The notes below the pieces were generated by a model. That model worked only from the letters and a program-made list of their open reading frames with translations, was not told where the DNA came from and did not search any database. 5,688 bases of DNA from M3007 sp044224705 (lineage in GTDB: Bacteria > Bacteroidota > Bacteroidia > Chitinophagales > Saprospiraceae), in assembly GCA_044224705.1 (NCBI GenBank), contig JBGAJY010000289.1:1-5688 (forward strand), in the 5' to 3' direction. A program made the position numbers and the translations under genes. How positions within the stretch are numbered: the first letter of the stretch is position 1; each line of letters begins with the position of its first letter. Shown here in pieces: positions 5,265-5,688 of the stretch.

Positions 5265-5688
5265 ATGAAATACACACCACTCAACCCAGAGCTTTTTCAG
5301 CTGAACCGCCGCCGTTTCACGCGTGAGATGAAGTCGAATACCATCGCCATTTTTAATTCAAACGACCAGATGCCACGTTCGGGCGACCAGTTTTTCCCCT
5401 TCCGCCAAAACGCGGGGCTGTACTACCTCTGCGGCATCGATCAGGAAGAAACCATGCTGGTCTTGTTCCCCGACTGCCCCAAAGACGGCCACAATGAGGT
5501 TCTGCTGATCTAACGTAACAATGAACACATCGCCGTCTGGGTAGGCCACAAATACACCACGGAAGAGGCCCGCGCCGCCTCGGGCATTTAAAAAGTGCTG
5601 TTTCTCGACGAAGCCGAACTGGTGCTCAACGAACTCATCCTGCTCTCCGAAGGCATTTACCTGAACAACAACGAGAACGACCGGTACC
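5265..5688 (+). pseudogene. pepP: Aminopeptidase P (Xaa-Pro aminopeptidase), N-terminal part, interrupted by two in-frame TAA codons
   Basis: Intact aminopeptidase P is a cytosolic metallopeptidase that removes an N-terminal residue preceding proline. Only the N-terminal AMP_N domain is in the window; the metal-binding C-terminal domain lies beyond the edge. RRRFTREM (15-22), GDQFFPFRQNAGLYYL (40-55) and CGIDQEE (56-62) are typical of this family. After 82 codons the frame meets TAA (5511-5513), then continues without frameshift as recognisable family sequence (NNEHIAVW, GHKYTTEEARAASGI) to a second TAA (5589-5591), then again (KVLFLDEAELVL, SEGIYLNNNEND) to the edge. Both stops sit where a coding residue is expected, and each is one C-to-T change from CAA (Gln). 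The frame after the first stop also reads WVGHK where I recall WEGHK in relatives. Options are a recent pseudogene, base-call errors, or stop-codon readthrough. Family assignment is firm; inactivation is likely but unproven. Confidence 0.8.

Noticed and set aside
5683..5688. Window ends exactly on GGTACC (KpnI site), suggesting a clone boundary or artefact
   Set aside because: The bases read naturally as in-frame codons (Arg-Tyr) of the aminopeptidase family sequence, so coincidence is sufficient; it is only weak support for an end-of-contig error explanation of the stops.

Overview
The window looks like chromosomal DNA of a fairly GC-rich member of the Bacteroidota, possibly a Saprospiria-like lineage. 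The evidence is indirect. None of the six gene starts has a convincing Shine-Dalgarno sequence. A Bacteroidota-type promoter (TTTG, 18 bp, TACTTTTG) lies upstream of gcvH. The FabG and GcvH sequences and the DUF3089 lipoprotein also fit this phylum. The exact taxon cannot be fixed from the sequence alone.

Layout, left to right. Positions 1-64 hold a palindromic repeat element (copy A), cut by the window edge, which supplies the stop codon of a DUF3089 alpha/beta-hydrolase lipoprotein (59-1093, minus). A 153-bp divergent spacer separates it from a membrane-anchored alpha/beta hydrolase (1247-2182, plus). A second element (copy B, 2181-2322) follows, made of ten perfect copies of a 9-mer, a core shared with copy A, and inverted 9-mers. 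It fills the gap to the convergent fabG (2326-3066, minus). A divergent spacer leads to a 12-TM MFS exporter-like transporter (3207-4508, plus). A 27-bp-arm palindrome (4510-4570) fills the gap to convergent gcvH (4573-4965, minus). A 299-bp divergent spacer carries the predicted gcvH promoter. The window ends in the N-terminal part of an aminopeptidase P gene (5265 to the edge) that is interrupted by two in-frame TAA codons.

The genes are mostly housekeeping: fatty-acid synthesis (fabG), the glycine cleavage system (gcvH), peptide turnover (pepP-like), plus a transporter and two hydrolases. All alternate in direction, so no operon is visible and no joint pathway is implied. The notable content is non-coding. 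Both complete convergent junctions consist almost entirely of palindromic repeat, two of the elements share a core and start at gene stop codons, and the aminopeptidase gene carries two stop codons, each one C-to-T change from a glutamine codon. I see no RNA gene, insertion sequence, CRISPR array or clearly new multi-gene system.
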